52,959 bases of DNA. Origin: Candidatus Rokuibacteriota bacterium (GTDB taxonomy: Bacteria; Methylomirabilota; Methylomirabilia; Rokubacteriales; CSP1-6). The stretch's first letter is position 1. Every line of letters begins with the position of its first letter. The position numbers and the translations under genes were made by a program. The stretch is from contig JACPCF010000016.1 in NCBI GenBank assembly GCA_016179965.1, positions 1-52,959 of the forward strand, given 5' to 3'. This document shows positions 39,840-48,665 of this stretch, piece by piece. The notes under the pieces are model-generated. The model was not told where the DNA came from and did no database searches. It saw only the letters and a list, made by a program, of their open reading frames with translations.

Positions 39840-40885
39840 GACGCCTCGGCGTCGCCCTCGCCTGCCTCCTGCTCCTCGTCGAGCCCGCCGGCGCCTTCAC
39901 CCTCAAGGATTCCCGGGGGCAGGCGCTCGTCCTGCCGGCTCCGCCGCAGCGGATCGTCTCGCTCGTCCCGAGCGTCACCGAGATCATCTACGCGCTGGGC
40001 GGCGAGGCCCGGCTGGTCGGCGTCACGGACTTCTGCGACTGGCCGCCGGAGGCCGGGCAGAAGCCGCGAGTGGGAGGGATGCTGGCGCCGAACCTCGAGC
40101 TCATCGTGGCGCTCAGGGCCGACCTGGTCGTGGCGACGACCGAGGGGAACCGCCAGGAAACCTTCGAGCAGCTCCAACGGCTCAAGATTCCCGTGTTCAC
40201 CGTCAGTCCCCACCGACTGTCCGACGTCATGACGGTGATCGCGCAGCTCGGCGAGCTCACCGGGCGTCAGGCCACCGTCCGCCCGTTGGTGGGCGCGCTG
40301 ACCCGGCGGATCAGCGCCGTTGAGCGAGCCGTCAGGCCCTATCCGCGCCCGAAGGTCCTCTACGTCCTGTGGCCCGAGCCGCTCGTCGTCCCAGGGCGCG
40401 ACGGGCTGGTCACCGAGCTGATCGAGCGGGCCGGGGGGGCCAGCGTCACGGCGGGAGAGCCCGACGCCTACCCCCGCTTCAGCCTGGAGGCCGTCGTGGC
40501 GCGCGCCCCGGACGTCATCATCCTGGCGCGTCACTGGGCGGATGGCACGCCCCTCTCCCGCGCTCCCTGGGAGCGTCTCACGACTCTGCCCGCGGTCCGC
40601 GGCGGCCGGATCCACTCCGTGGACGGAACGTACCTCCATCGCTACGGGCCGCGGGTGGTGGACGGCCTCGAGATGCTGGCGCGGGTGATTCACCCCGAGG
40701 CTTTTTCCTCGGAGGGGGGCTCCGCCCCCCTTCCGACGCCCCTCGGCAAAGCCGACCCCTCGCTTCGCTCGGGGCTTCGGGGGCTGCCTCCCCCCGAAGA
40801 ACAAGATTGCGTGGGCAAAGCTCGAACGGGCGCACGCCCCCGCAATCAGGGTGCGGCCGACGGACGGTGTTCTAATGCCCACTGA
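39836..40885 (+). CDS. btuF: Cobalamin ABC transporter substrate-binding protein
   Basis: This 349-residue periplasmic protein would carry corrinoids to BtuCD. It has a signal peptide (LGVALACLLLLVEPAGA) and the BtuF/FepB-type fold: RIVSLVPSVTEIIYALGG, LVGVTDFCDWPPEA, APNLELIVALRADLVV and SVDGTYLHRYGPRVVDGLEM. The natural end appears to be near VIHPEAF. The last 59 residues (SSEGGSAPLPTPLGKADPSL and beyond) are encoded by a family C repeat at 40710-40850 and have no family counterpart. The start is the GTG overlapping the cobB stop. Its stop overlaps the btuC start. Confidence 0.92.
   Translation: MRRLGVALACLLLLVEPAGAFTLKDSRGQALVLPAPPQRIVSLVPSVTEIIYALGGEARLVGVTDFCDWPPEAGQKPRVGGMLAPNLELIVALRADLVVATTEGNRQETFEQLQRLKIPVFTVSPHRLSDVMTVIAQLGELTGRQATVRPLVGALTRRISAVERAVRPYPRPKVLYVLWPEPLVVPGRDGLVTELIERAGGASVTAGEPDAYPRFSLEAVVARAPDVIILARHWADGTPLSRAPWERLTTLPAVRGGRIHSVDGTYLHRYGPRVVDGLEMLARVIHPEAFSSEGGSAPLPTPLGKADPSLRSGLRGLPPPEEQDCVGKARTGARPRNQGAADGRCSNAH
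40710..40850 (+). repeat. GC-rich palindromic repeat, family C, inside the btuF 3' end (copy C3)
   Basis: It contains GGAGGGGGGCTCCGCCCCCCTT, CCTCGGCAAAGCCGACCCCT, CGCTTCGCTCGGGGCTTCGG, CTGCCTCCCCCCGAAG, GATTGCG and GCTCGAACGGG. The blocks match the copies at 26972 and 18965. It extends the btuF frame by 59 codons. Confidence 0.75.
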
Positions 40886-41891
40886 CGCGCGTCGCCTGGC
40901 GCTCGCCCTGTCCGCTCTGGGAGCGGCGCTCCTCGTCGTGGCCGCGGGAGCGCTCCTCGTCGGCAGCGCGGCGGTGTCCCCCCGCGCGATCCTTTCCGTC
41001 CTCCTCGGCGGGAAACCGGAGGGGATCGAGGCGGTCGTGGTTCTCAATCTCCGGCTGCCCCGCATTGTCGTGGCGACGCTGGCCGGGGGCGCCCTCGCCG
41101 TGGCGGGCGTCGCCTTCCAGGCGCTCACGCGAAACCCCCTCGCGGATCCGGCGATCCTGGGGGTGGCCAGTGGCGCGGCCTTCGGCGTGGTCTTGGCCCA
41201 GCTCTTCGGGTTGGGCTCGACCGTCGCCGCGGCCCTCGGGCTCTCGGCCTTCGCCTTCGCCGGCGCCATGGTCGCGGCCGGGGTGGTGTACGTGATCGCC
41301 GCCACCGACGGCCGTCTGCCGCTGCAGACCCTGCTCCTGACGGGGGTGATCGTGGGGCTCTTCTTCTCCTCGGCGATCACGGTCGTCATCTCCCTGGTGG
41401 ACTTCAACCGGCTCGGGGGCGTCATCCACTGGCTCCTGGGCAACCTGGCTCCCATCTCCGGCGGCTCGCTCGCCGTCTTCGCCGTTCTCTCGGCCGCGGG
41501 AGTGTGGCTGGTGCTGGGCCGGGCCCGCCAGCTGAACCTGCTGGCGCTCGGGGAGGAGTCGGCGATCCAGCTCGGCGTGGATGCCGAGCGGCTGAAGCGC
41601 CGCATCTTCGTCGGCGCCTCGCTTCTGACTTCCTGCGTGGTGGCGTTCGCCGGGCCCATCGGCTTCATCGGCCTCATCGTCCCTCACACGCTGCGAGGGT
41701 TCCTCGGCCCCGACAACCGCCTGCTCATCCCCGCCGCGCTCCTGGGCGGCGGCGTCTTTCTGCTCCTGGCGGATACCCTGGCCCGCACGCTGGTCGCCCC
41801 CGCCGAGCTGTCGGTGGGCGTGATCACGGCCTTCTGCGGCGCGCCCTTCTTCGTGTACGTCCTTCGCACCCGCTACCGGGGGATCCCGTGA
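40875..41891 (+). CDS. btuC: Cobalamin ABC transporter permease
   Basis: This 338-residue FecCD/BtuC-type permease has about ten membrane segments. Typical features are LRLPRIVVATLAGGALAVAG, VAFQALTRNPLADPAILGVA, LLTGVIVGLFFSSAITVVIS and the coupling-helix region FVGPIGFIGLIVPH-like (FAGPIGFIGLIVPHTLRGFL). The ATG at 40875 is preferred. A GTG at 40851 would add 8 residues. It overlaps btuF and btuD and works with both to import corrinoids through the inner membrane. Confidence 0.93.
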   Translation: MPTDARRLALALSALGAALLVVAAGALLVGSAAVSPRAILSVLLGGKPEGIEAVVVLNLRLPRIVVATLAGGALAVAGVAFQALTRNPLADPAILGVASGAAFGVVLAQLFGLGSTVAAALGLSAFAFAGAMVAAGVVYVIAATDGRLPLQTLLLTGVIVGLFFSSAITVVISLVDFNRLGGVIHWLLGNLAPISGGSLAVFAVLSAAGVWLVLGRARQLNLLALGEESAIQLGVDAERLKRRIFVGASLLTSCVVAFAGPIGFIGLIVPHTLRGFLGPDNRLLIPAALLGGGVFLLLADTLARTLVAPAELSVGVITAFCGAPFFVYVLRTRYRGIP

Positions 41892-42694
41892 CCCCGCTTG
41901 TGGAACTGCGCGGCGTGGACTTCGCGTATCCCGGCTCGGGGACGCGGCGGACGCGGCCGTTCAGGCTGTCGGAGGTGTCCTTTGAGATCGCGCCGGGGGA
42001 AATTCTGGGCGTCATCGGCCCGAACAGCGCGGGGAAGACGACGGTGATCCGCCTCCTCAGCAAGGTGCTTGAGCCCCTCTCCGGGGAGATTCTTCTTGAA
42101 GGGAAATCCCTTCTGACTCTCACGCGCTGGGAGCTGGCCCGGCGGGTCGCCGTGGTTCCCCAGGATGCGCCCCCGGCCTTCCCCTTCACGGTCGAGCAGC
42201 TCGTGCTGATGGGCCGCTATCCCCACGCCCCGGGCCGCTTCTTCGAGGGCGGGGAGGATCTGGCCATCGCCCGGGAGGCCATGGCGGCGACGGGGGTCCT
42301 GGGGCTGGCGCCCTGCGCCCTCGAGAGTCTGAGCGGCGGCGAGCGCCAGCGCGCCACGCTGGCCCGGGCCCTGGCCCAGCAGCCGCGCCTCCTGATCCTG
42401 GACGAGCCGACGGCGCACCTGGACCTCCGCTATCAGGCCGAGGTCGCCGGGCTCCTCAGGCGCCTGAACCGCGAGCGGGGGGTGACCATCCTCCTCGTCT
42501 CGCACGATCTGAACCTGGCGGCGGAGCTGTCCGACCGCCTGCTCCTCCTGGCCGAGGGCCGGGTCGCGCGGGTCGGGCCGCCCGAGGAGGTCCTCCACGA
42601 ATCGCTGCTGGCGAAGGTGTACGGCTGCCGGGTCAGCGTCGAGAAAAGCCCGGGGAGCCGCCTCGTCGTGCAGGTCATGTGGCCCGAGGCCTAA
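41888..42694 (+). CDS. btuD: Cobalamin ABC transporter ATP-binding protein
   Basis: This 268-residue ABC ATPase has Walker A GPNSAGKTTVIRLL (Ser in place of the common Gly), a Q-loop in VAVVPQDAPP, the signature LSGGERQRATLARALAQQ, Walker B LLILDEPTAHLDL and the H-loop VSHDLN. It belongs to the iron-siderophore/B12 uptake group. The GTG start overlaps the btuC stop as GTGA. The second, incomplete riboswitch begins about 33 bases after its stop, separating it from the receptor gene. Confidence 0.94.
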   Translation: MTPLVELRGVDFAYPGSGTRRTRPFRLSEVSFEIAPGEILGVIGPNSAGKTTVIRLLSKVLEPLSGEILLEGKSLLTLTRWELARRVAVVPQDAPPAFPFTVEQLVLMGRYPHAPGRFFEGGEDLAIAREAMAATGVLGLAPCALESLSGGERQRATLARALAQQPRLLILDEPTAHLDLRYQAEVAGLLRRLNRERGVTILLVSHDLNLAAELSDRLLLLAEGRVARVGPPEEVLHESLLAKVYGCRVSVEKSPGSRLVVQVMWPEA

Positions 42695-42727
42695 AGGAGG
42701 TGAGAGGCGTCCCAATCGGCTGATTTC

Positions 42728-42812
42728 AGGTTCGCCCCGGATCAAGGGAAGCCGGTGAGGCTCAGCACGAGCCGAGGCCGGCACGGTCCCGCCACTGTAA
42801 GTGGGCGGTGGC
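42728..42812 (+). ncRNA. Cobalamin riboswitch 5' half, B12 box missing
   Basis: GGTTCGCCCCGG, AGGGAAGCCGGTGAGGCTC and ACGGTCCCGCCACTGTAAG are textbook cobalamin riboswitch blocks. The second half (GGCCACTG, GGGAAGGC and the GCCAGGAGACC box) is absent: only 32 bases remain before the receptor ATG, and they do not contain it. The element is either truncated and non-functional or a minimal variant. Compare the complete copy at 36585-36765. Confidence 0.75.
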
Positions 42813-42844
42813 ATCCAACCCCTTCGAGGCAAAGGAGTGGAGCG

Positions 42845-44755
42845 ATGACCCTGATTCGATGGAGCGTGACGGCGGCGGTGCTGATGGCGACGGTGACGGC
42901 GTGGGCGCAGGAAGTCAAGCGGCTAGAACCGGTGGTGGTCACCGCCACCAAGGTGGAGACCCCCCAGGAGCGGCTCGGCGCGTCGGTTACCGTGATCACC
43001 GAGGAGGAGCTGCGGGCCTACAACTACACGCGTATCGAGGATGTGCTGCGGCGTTCGGGAAGCCTCGGAAAGACGACCACCCTCAGTATCCGCGGGGCGA
43101 ACAGCTCGCAGGTGCAGGTGCTCGTGGACGGCATGCGCGTCAAGAGTCCGACGCTCGGATCCCTGGATTTCGCCGAGCTGTCGCTCGACGCCATCGAGCG
43201 GATCGAGATTGTCCGCGGCCCCCAGTCCACTCTTCACGGCTCCGACGCCATGGGGGGGGTGGTCAACATCATCACCAAGAAAGGGCAGGGGCCGGTCCAC
43301 GGCTCGGTCTTTGTCGGGGGCGGCAGCTACGAGACCTTCCGCCAGCAGGCGGAAATCGCGGGCGCTCAGCGGGGGTTCAATGTCAGCCTGTCGGGGAGCC
43401 GGTACGACAGCGGGGGCCAGTTCAACAACGACGACTCGGAGCAGACGGCGTTCGCCGGACGGATCGGCTACGACTTCCCCTGGAAGGGCGAACTGGCGCT
43501 CGCCGGGCGGTACGCGAAGCTGAGCACGGACCTGCCGATCAACTCGGTCAACCCGGTCATCTTCGACCCCAACTCCCAGCAGCAGACCGAGACGTGGCTC
43601 TACAACCTCACGTACACGCAGAAGGTCTTCCCCTGGTGGGACACGAGCCTCCGGTACGGCCAGTGGTGGAACAACCAGGGCTTCCAGGATCCCCCGCCGC
43701 CCGGCGGAGCGGTCGGAGATGATACGGCCGAGAACGCGTTCGCGAACCCCGCCTCGCAGATCAACACGCGTCGCCGGGAGTTCGAGCTGATCAACGCGTT
43801 CCACCTGGGCACGTGGAACACCTTCACCGTCGGGTGGCAGCATCTCAACGAGCGGGGGATAAACCGGTCTGTTTGCTCACCGCTGCTGGGCGTCTTCGCC
43901 ATCACGCACGATTGCGACACCGGCTCCTTCCTCTTCCGGCAGGAAGTCAACACCATGTCGGTCTTCGGTCAGGATGAGGTCCGGCTGTTCGACCGGATCT
44001 TCCTTGTCGGGGGACTCCGCTGGGACGACAACGACCAGTTCGGCGACGAGGTCACGCCGCGGATGTCGGCGGCCATCGTCATCAAGGAGACCGGCTCGCG
44101 GCTCCGGGGGGGGTGGGGGAAGGGGTTCCGCGCGCCGACGATCAACGATCTGGTCTTCCCGGGATTCGGCAGGCCGGGCGTCGGCCCGGAGCGGAGCGAG
44201 TCGTACGAGTTCGGCTTCGACCAGAAGCTCTGGCAGAACCGCATCCGGTTCGGGGGGACAGCCTTCCACAACGAGTTCCGCAACCTGATCACGTTCGTGT
44301 GCGACCCCACGGGCACGATGTGTGGAGCGGGCAATCAGGGAGGCGCGCGTTCGCAGGGGATCGAGAGCTACGCGGAACTCGATCCGTTCGACTGGATGCA
44401 CCTCTACGCCAACTACACCTTCACCCGAACGCACAATAACAGCGGTCGGGAGCTCCAGGGTTTCGCGCGGCACCGCTGGAACACCGGGGTCACCCTGACG
44501 CCGATCGAGCGACTCGCCTTGTTCGCCCAGGCGCACATCGAATCGAGCCTGCTGGCGTTTGCTGGGCGTAAACCCGGCTATCACCGGATCGACGTCGGGG
44601 GCGCCTATCGGCTCCTCGGGCGCACCGGCGTCATGGAGAAGCTCGAGTTCACCGCGCGCGTGGAGAACCTCACGGATGAAGTGTACGAGGAGGTGCAGGG
44701 CTTCCGGGCCCTCGGCTGGAGCGCGCTGGTGGGGCTCCGCGCGTACTTCCGCTAG
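42845..44755 (+). CDS. btuB: TonB-dependent outer-membrane receptor, BtuB-like
   Basis: This 636-residue outer-membrane receptor has a signal peptide (to about AWAQ). The TonB box is LEPVVVTATKVETP. The plug domain has SVTVITEEELRAYNYTRIED, TTTLSIRGANSSQVQVLVDG, IVRGPQSTLHGSDAMGGVVN and IITKKG. A 22-strand type barrel ends in aromatic SALVGLRAYFR. Placement after btuFCD and before cbiZ and tonB points to corrinoid uptake. The ATG at 42845 has AAGGAG seven bases upstream. A partial cobalamin riboswitch precedes it. Confidence 0.9.
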   Translation: MTLIRWSVTAAVLMATVTAWAQEVKRLEPVVVTATKVETPQERLGASVTVITEEELRAYNYTRIEDVLRRSGSLGKTTTLSIRGANSSQVQVLVDGMRVKSPTLGSLDFAELSLDAIERIEIVRGPQSTLHGSDAMGGVVNIITKKGQGPVHGSVFVGGGSYETFRQQAEIAGAQRGFNVSLSGSRYDSGGQFNNDDSEQTAFAGRIGYDFPWKGELALAGRYAKLSTDLPINSVNPVIFDPNSQQQTETWLYNLTYTQKVFPWWDTSLRYGQWWNNQGFQDPPPPGGAVGDDTAENAFANPASQINTRRREFELINAFHLGTWNTFTVGWQHLNERGINRSVCSPLLGVFAITHDCDTGSFLFRQEVNTMSVFGQDEVRLFDRIFLVGGLRWDDNDQFGDEVTPRMSAAIVIKETGSRLRGGWGKGFRAPTINDLVFPGFGRPGVGPERSESYEFGFDQKLWQNRIRFGGTAFHNEFRNLITFVCDPTGTMCGAGNQGGARSQGIESYAELDPFDWMHLYANYTFTRTHNNSGRELQGFARHRWNTGVTLTPIERLALFAQAHIESSLLAFAGRKPGYHRIDVGGAYRLLGRTGVMEKLEFTARVENLTDEVYEEVQGFRALGWSALVGLRAYFR

Positions 44756-44767
44756 GGAAACGCACCC

Positions 44768-45421
44768 GTGATTCCAGGCATCGAGGTCGAGGTGGACTGG
44801 AAGGCCGTGGTGGTCCTGGCCGCGGCGCCGCTCCAGGTCGTCTCGTCGGCGGCGGTCGGGGGCGGGTTCGGTCGGGCGCGGGCCATCGTGAACCTCCACG
44901 TCCCGAAGAACCATCCGTGCGACGACCCCGCGGGCGACGTGGCGCGCTTCTGCCGCGCCCGTGGGATCCCCGAGCCTTACGTCGGGCTCCTCACCTCGGC
45001 CTGGACCGCGAAGGCCTCCCTGGTGACGGAGACGGCCAACGGGGTTACGGTGCTGGCGGTCGCCACAGTGGGGCTCGGCAATCCGGTCGAGGCGGGCCGA
45101 AGCCCCGTGGCCGCCTGGCAGCCCTCCACGATCAACACCATCGTGGTCCTCGACGCCGACCCCTGGCCGGAGGCACTCGTCAACCTGGTGATCACGGCGA
45201 CCGAGTGCAAGACGCTGGCGCTGGTCTCCGCGGGAATTCGTTCGCCCGCAGGAACCCTCGCCAGCGGGACCTCGACCGACGCTGTGGTGATGGCCGCCAC
45301 CGGCCGGGGCGAGCGCCACCGCTTCGGCGGGCCCGCCAGCGACCTCGGTTGGGTGGTGGCCCGGGCGGTGAGGTCGGCCGTGGAGGACGGCATCGGCCGG
45401 TGGAAGGTGGAGAACGGATGA
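44768..45421 (+). CDS. cbiZ: Adenosylcobinamide amidohydrolase CbiZ
   Basis: This 217-residue member of the CbiZ family (PF01955) cleaves the amide that links the lower-loop aminopropanol, turning imported cobinamides or pseudocobalamin into cobyric acid for remodelling. Characteristic segments are LQVVSSAAVGGGFGRARAIV, NLHVPKNHPCDDPAGDVARF, VGLLTSAWTAKASLVTETAN, NTIVVLDADPWPEALVNLVI and GTSTDAVVMAATGRGE. It lies 12 bases after the receptor gene and overlaps tonB by 4 bases. Its presence with cbiB and cobQ implies that cobyric acid is the entry point for rebuilding. Confidence 0.9.
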   Translation: MIPGIEVEVDWKAVVVLAAAPLQVVSSAAVGGGFGRARAIVNLHVPKNHPCDDPAGDVARFCRARGIPEPYVGLLTSAWTAKASLVTETANGVTVLAVATVGLGNPVEAGRSPVAAWQPSTINTIVVLDADPWPEALVNLVITATECKTLALVSAGIRSPAGTLASGTSTDAVVMAATGRGERHRFGGPASDLGWVVARAVRSAVEDGIGRWKVENG

Positions 45422-46260
45422 CGAGCCCGCGCCGGCTCTGGAGCCTCTCGGGGTCGCTCCTCCTCCACGGGCTCGCCCTGGCCGCGGCCGTCGCGCTCGT
45501 CTCCCGCGAATCCCCGCTGGCGGTCCTCATCGTCGAGCTGGAGGAGGCGATCCGGGTGGGCGAAACACCAGGGCCATCAGCGAAGGCGTCCCGCGGAGAG
45601 CCGTCGTCGGCCGTTCAGGGCGGCGGGCCGCGGGGAGCGGTTCGCCCGTCGGCGCCGGTCCTGGCCCGGTCCCTGGTTTCCGAGCCCTTGCTCACGGACC
45701 CACCCCTTCGGCGTGAATACCCCGCGTCAGCGGCCCAGCCCGAGCCCTCGGCAGCGCCGTCGGCTCCCGCGCCGGCTGAGCACGCCGCTCCCGCGCAGAT
45801 CTCCGGGGCTCCCGCGCAGGTCCCCGGGCCTGTTTCCGACGGAGATCGATTAGCTTCAGGGTCGGACTCGGGGGGTTCCGGAGGAATTCCGGGGGGCGGG
45901 CCACTTGCGATGCTCGTTCCGGGGGGCCGGTCGGGCGGCGAGGGAGCCGGGGGAGGCGAGGCGGGAATTCCCGCCGAGTTCGGTCCCTACCTCGCCGCGT
46001 TACGCCAGCGCATCCAGGAGGCGCTGGACTACCCGGTGGCCGCGCGGCGGCGAGGGGTCGGGGGGACGGTCCAGCTGGAGGTCGAGCTCCTGCCGACGGG
46101 CAAGGTGGGTTCGGTCGTGGTCAGGAGCTCATCGTCCCACGCAATCCTCGATCAGACCGCCCGGGACACCGTGAGCCAGCTCCGGCCGGTGCCGTTCCCT
46201 CCCGGGGTGCCTCCCCGGCCGCTGAAGGTCCGCCTGCCCATCGTCTTTGAACTGAAATGA
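45418..46260 (+). CDS. tonB: TonB family energy transducer
   Basis: This 280-residue protein has one N-terminal membrane helix (LSGSLLLHGLALAAAVALVS) and a long Pro/Ala/Gly-rich periplasmic spacer (about residues 45-185). The C-terminal TonB domain has LAALRQRIQEALDYPVAARR, GGTVQLEVELLPTGKVGSVV and LRPVPFPPGVPPRPLKVRLP. It would couple proton motive force to the receptor encoded two genes upstream. The ExbBD partners are not in the window. ATGA overlaps on both sides place it firmly in the cobalamin operon, so it is probably dedicated to corrinoid uptake. Confidence 0.9.
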   Translation: MTSPRRLWSLSGSLLLHGLALAAAVALVSRESPLAVLIVELEEAIRVGETPGPSAKASRGEPSSAVQGGGPRGAVRPSAPVLARSLVSEPLLTDPPLRREYPASAAQPEPSAAPSAPAPAEHAAPAQISGAPAQVPGPVSDGDRLASGSDSGGSGGIPGGGPLAMLVPGGRSGGEGAGGGEAGIPAEFGPYLAALRQRIQEALDYPVAARRRGVGGTVQLEVELLPTGKVGSVVVRSSSSHAILDQTARDTVSQLRPVPFPPGVPPRPLKVRLPIVFELK

Positions 46261-47180
46261 GGGTGTGGCTGCTGGCGCTCGCCCTCGATCTATTCCTGGG
46301 CGAGCCGCCGAACCGTTTCCATCCCGTCGCGTGGATCGGCCGCCTGCTCGACGCGGGGCGGGCGTTGACGCGGCCCTCGAGCCCCCGCGGTTTGATGATC
46401 TGGGGCGGCCTGGTTCTCGTGGCGGTTCTCGTGGTCGTCGCCGGCGTCGCGGCCGTGGCGTCCTGGGTGGCGGGGCGTCTCGGCTGGCCGGGGCTGCTCC
46501 TCGAGGCGGCGCTCCTGAAGTGCACGTTCTCCGTGCGGGGGCTCGTGGGCGCCGCCATGGAGGTCACGACGGCGCTGGAGGTCGGGAGCCTGGAGGAGGC
46601 CCGCCGTCGCGTGGGCCGGCATCTGGTGAGCCGGCCGACGGCGGAACTCTCCCCGCGGCACGTGGCCTCTGCCACCGTGGAATCGGTGGCCGAGAATCTC
46701 ACCGACAGCGTGATCGCTCCGCTCCTCTTCTTCCTTGTGGGCGGTCTGCCGGCCGCGTGGGCCTATCGCGTGGTGAACACGGCCGACGCGATGTGGGGCT
46801 ACCGGGAGGGGGAGCTCGAGTACTTCGGCAAGCCGGCGGCGCGGCTCGATGACCTGCTCAACTGGATTCCGGCGCGGCTGGCGGGGATCGGCATCGTCCT
46901 GAGCGCGATCGTGGGCGGGCCCGCCGCGCGACGAGCGGTGGCCGACGCCTGGCGCACCATGTGGAGCGAGCACGACCGGACCGCGAGCCCCAACGCCGGC
47001 TGGACCCTGGCGGCCATGGCCGGCGCGCTGGGCGTGACGCTCGAGAAACCCGGCGCCTACCGGCTGGGGGCCGGTCCGCTGCCGACCGTCAGGCACATTT
47101 ACCGGGCCGTCGCGGTCGTGCTGTTCGCGGGCGGTCTCTTCGTGACCGCCGCGCTGGCGGTCTCCGGTGTCCGGAGCTAG
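46257..47180 (+). CDS. cbiB: Adenosylcobinamide-phosphate synthase
   Basis: This 307-residue polytopic membrane enzyme attaches aminopropanol (or its phosphate) to adenosylcobyric acid. Family motifs are LALDLFLGEPPNRFHPVAWI at the N-terminus, ARRRVGRHLVSRPTAELSP, ATVESVAENLTDSVIAPLLF, YRVVNTADAMWGYR and SPNAGWTLAAMAGALGVTLE. It overlaps the tonB stop by ATGA. It works directly after cobyric acid synthase, whose gene follows but is damaged. The usual threonine-phosphate decarboxylase (cobD) is not present nearby. Confidence 0.94.
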   Translation: MRVWLLALALDLFLGEPPNRFHPVAWIGRLLDAGRALTRPSSPRGLMIWGGLVLVAVLVVVAGVAAVASWVAGRLGWPGLLLEAALLKCTFSVRGLVGAAMEVTTALEVGSLEEARRRVGRHLVSRPTAELSPRHVASATVESVAENLTDSVIAPLLFFLVGGLPAAWAYRVVNTADAMWGYREGELEYFGKPAARLDDLLNWIPARLAGIGIVLSAIVGGPAARRAVADAWRTMWSEHDRTASPNAGWTLAAMAGALGVTLEKPGAYRLGAGPLPTVRHIYRAVAVVLFAGGLFVTAALAVSGVRS

Positions 47181-47185
47181 CGGCG

Positions 47186-48642
47186 ATGGCGCGGGCGCTG
47201 ATGATCCAGGGCACGGCGTCCCACGCGCTCAGAACATGGCCCTCAACGCCTACGTCACGCGGGACGGCGGGGAGATGGGCTGGGCCCAGGCCATGCAGGC
47301 CGAGGCGGCGGGGCTCGAGCCGCGGGTGGAGATGAACCCCATTCTTCTCAAGCCCCAGTCGGAGCAGGGGAGCCAGGTGGTCCTGCTGGGAAAGGTCCTG
47401 GGAAAGGCCGACGCCCAGGAGTACTTCGGGATGACGGGACGGCTCTGGCCGGCCGTCGTCGAGAGCTACCGGCGGCTCGCCGCCGAGGCCGACTTCGTCC
47501 TGATCGAGGGGGCCGGCAACCCCGCCGAACCCAACCTGATGGACCGTGACATCGCGAATATGGCTGTGGCTCGCCTGGCGGGGGCTCCGGTCCTCCTGCT
47601 CGGTGACATTGACCGGGGCGGCGTCTTCGGAAGCCTGCTGGGGACGCTGGCCCTTCTCCCGCCCGCCGATCGCCGACGGGTCAAGGGGTTCATCCTCAAC
47701 AAGTTTCGGGGCGACCCCGCGCTCCTGGCTCCGGCCGTTGACTTCCTGGAGAGGAAGAGCCGTCGCCGGGTGGTCGGCGTGGTGCCGATGCTTCCCCGCC
47801 TTCACCTGCCCGAGGAGGACAGCGTCGCCCTGGAGCAGTCCGGGGGCGACCGGGAAGGAGAGCCCCGGCGGGTCACGATCGCTGTGGTCGCGCTTCCCCA
47901 CATCGCCAACTTCACCGACTTCGCGCCGCTCGAGCTGGAGCCCCGGGCCCGGGTCGTGTACGCCCGGCGTCCAGCGGATCTCGCCCGGGCCGACCTCGTC
48001 ATCCTGCCGGGGACGAAGGACACCATCGCTGATCTGAGATTCCTGAAGGCCGAGGGCTTCGACCGCGCGCTCGGGGACCATCGGGAGCGCGGCGGGGCGG
48101 TCGGCGGGATCTGCGGCGGATTCCAGATGCTCGGCCGCTCGGTGGCCGACCCCCACGGCGTGGAGCGCGGCGGGGAGGAGCCGGGGCTCGGCCTCCTGCC
48201 CGTCACCACCGTGCTCGAGCCGCCGAAGATCACCCGCCGCGTCGTGGCCCGCCTGCTCCCCGGCCCCTGGGGGGAGGGCCCAGCCAAGGGGGGAGTGAAT
48301 GAGGAGTGGGAAGCCTACGAGATCCACATGGGACGAACCCTTTCCGACGGGACTCTGGCCCCTCTCTTCGCCGTGCGACGTGAAGGACGGGGGACGATGG
48401 AGGAGGCCGAGGGGCTGGTCACCCAGGACGGAAGGGTCTGGGGCACCTATCTCCACGGGTGCCTGGATGCCCCCGCGGTCCGGGACCGCCTCCTCACCGG
48501 GCTTGAGCGCCGGCCGCTGCGCCCCTCCTCAGCCCCGTCACCGGACTACCGTGAGGCCAGGGAAGCCGCCTACGACGCTCTGGCCGACGCCCTCCGCCGC
48601 TCCCTCGACCTCGCCGCCATCCGAAGCCTGATCGGGCTTTAG
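47186..48642 (+). pseudogene. cobQ: Cobyric acid synthase with P-loop deletion and frameshift
   Basis: The expected start MARALMIQGTASH is encoded at 47186-47224 in one frame. From about 47229 the sequence continues as AQNMALNAYVTRDGG in another frame. The ~26 codons between them that normally carry the ATP-binding P-loop (GKS...) and the FKAQN lead-in are missing. Everything downstream looks intact: NPILLKPQSEQGSQVVLLGK, LIEGAGNPAEPNLMDRDIAN, LLLGDIDRGGVFGSLLGTL, the amidotransferase Cys in VGGICGGFQMLGR, and the His in YEIHMGRTLS. An open frame exists from 47167 (491 codons), but it would lack the P-loop. CobQ amidates b, d, e and g side chains. Unless this is a sequence error, the product is inactive. 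Confidence 0.82.
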
Positions 48643-48665
48643 GCCGCGCCCCCTTCGGAATTTCT

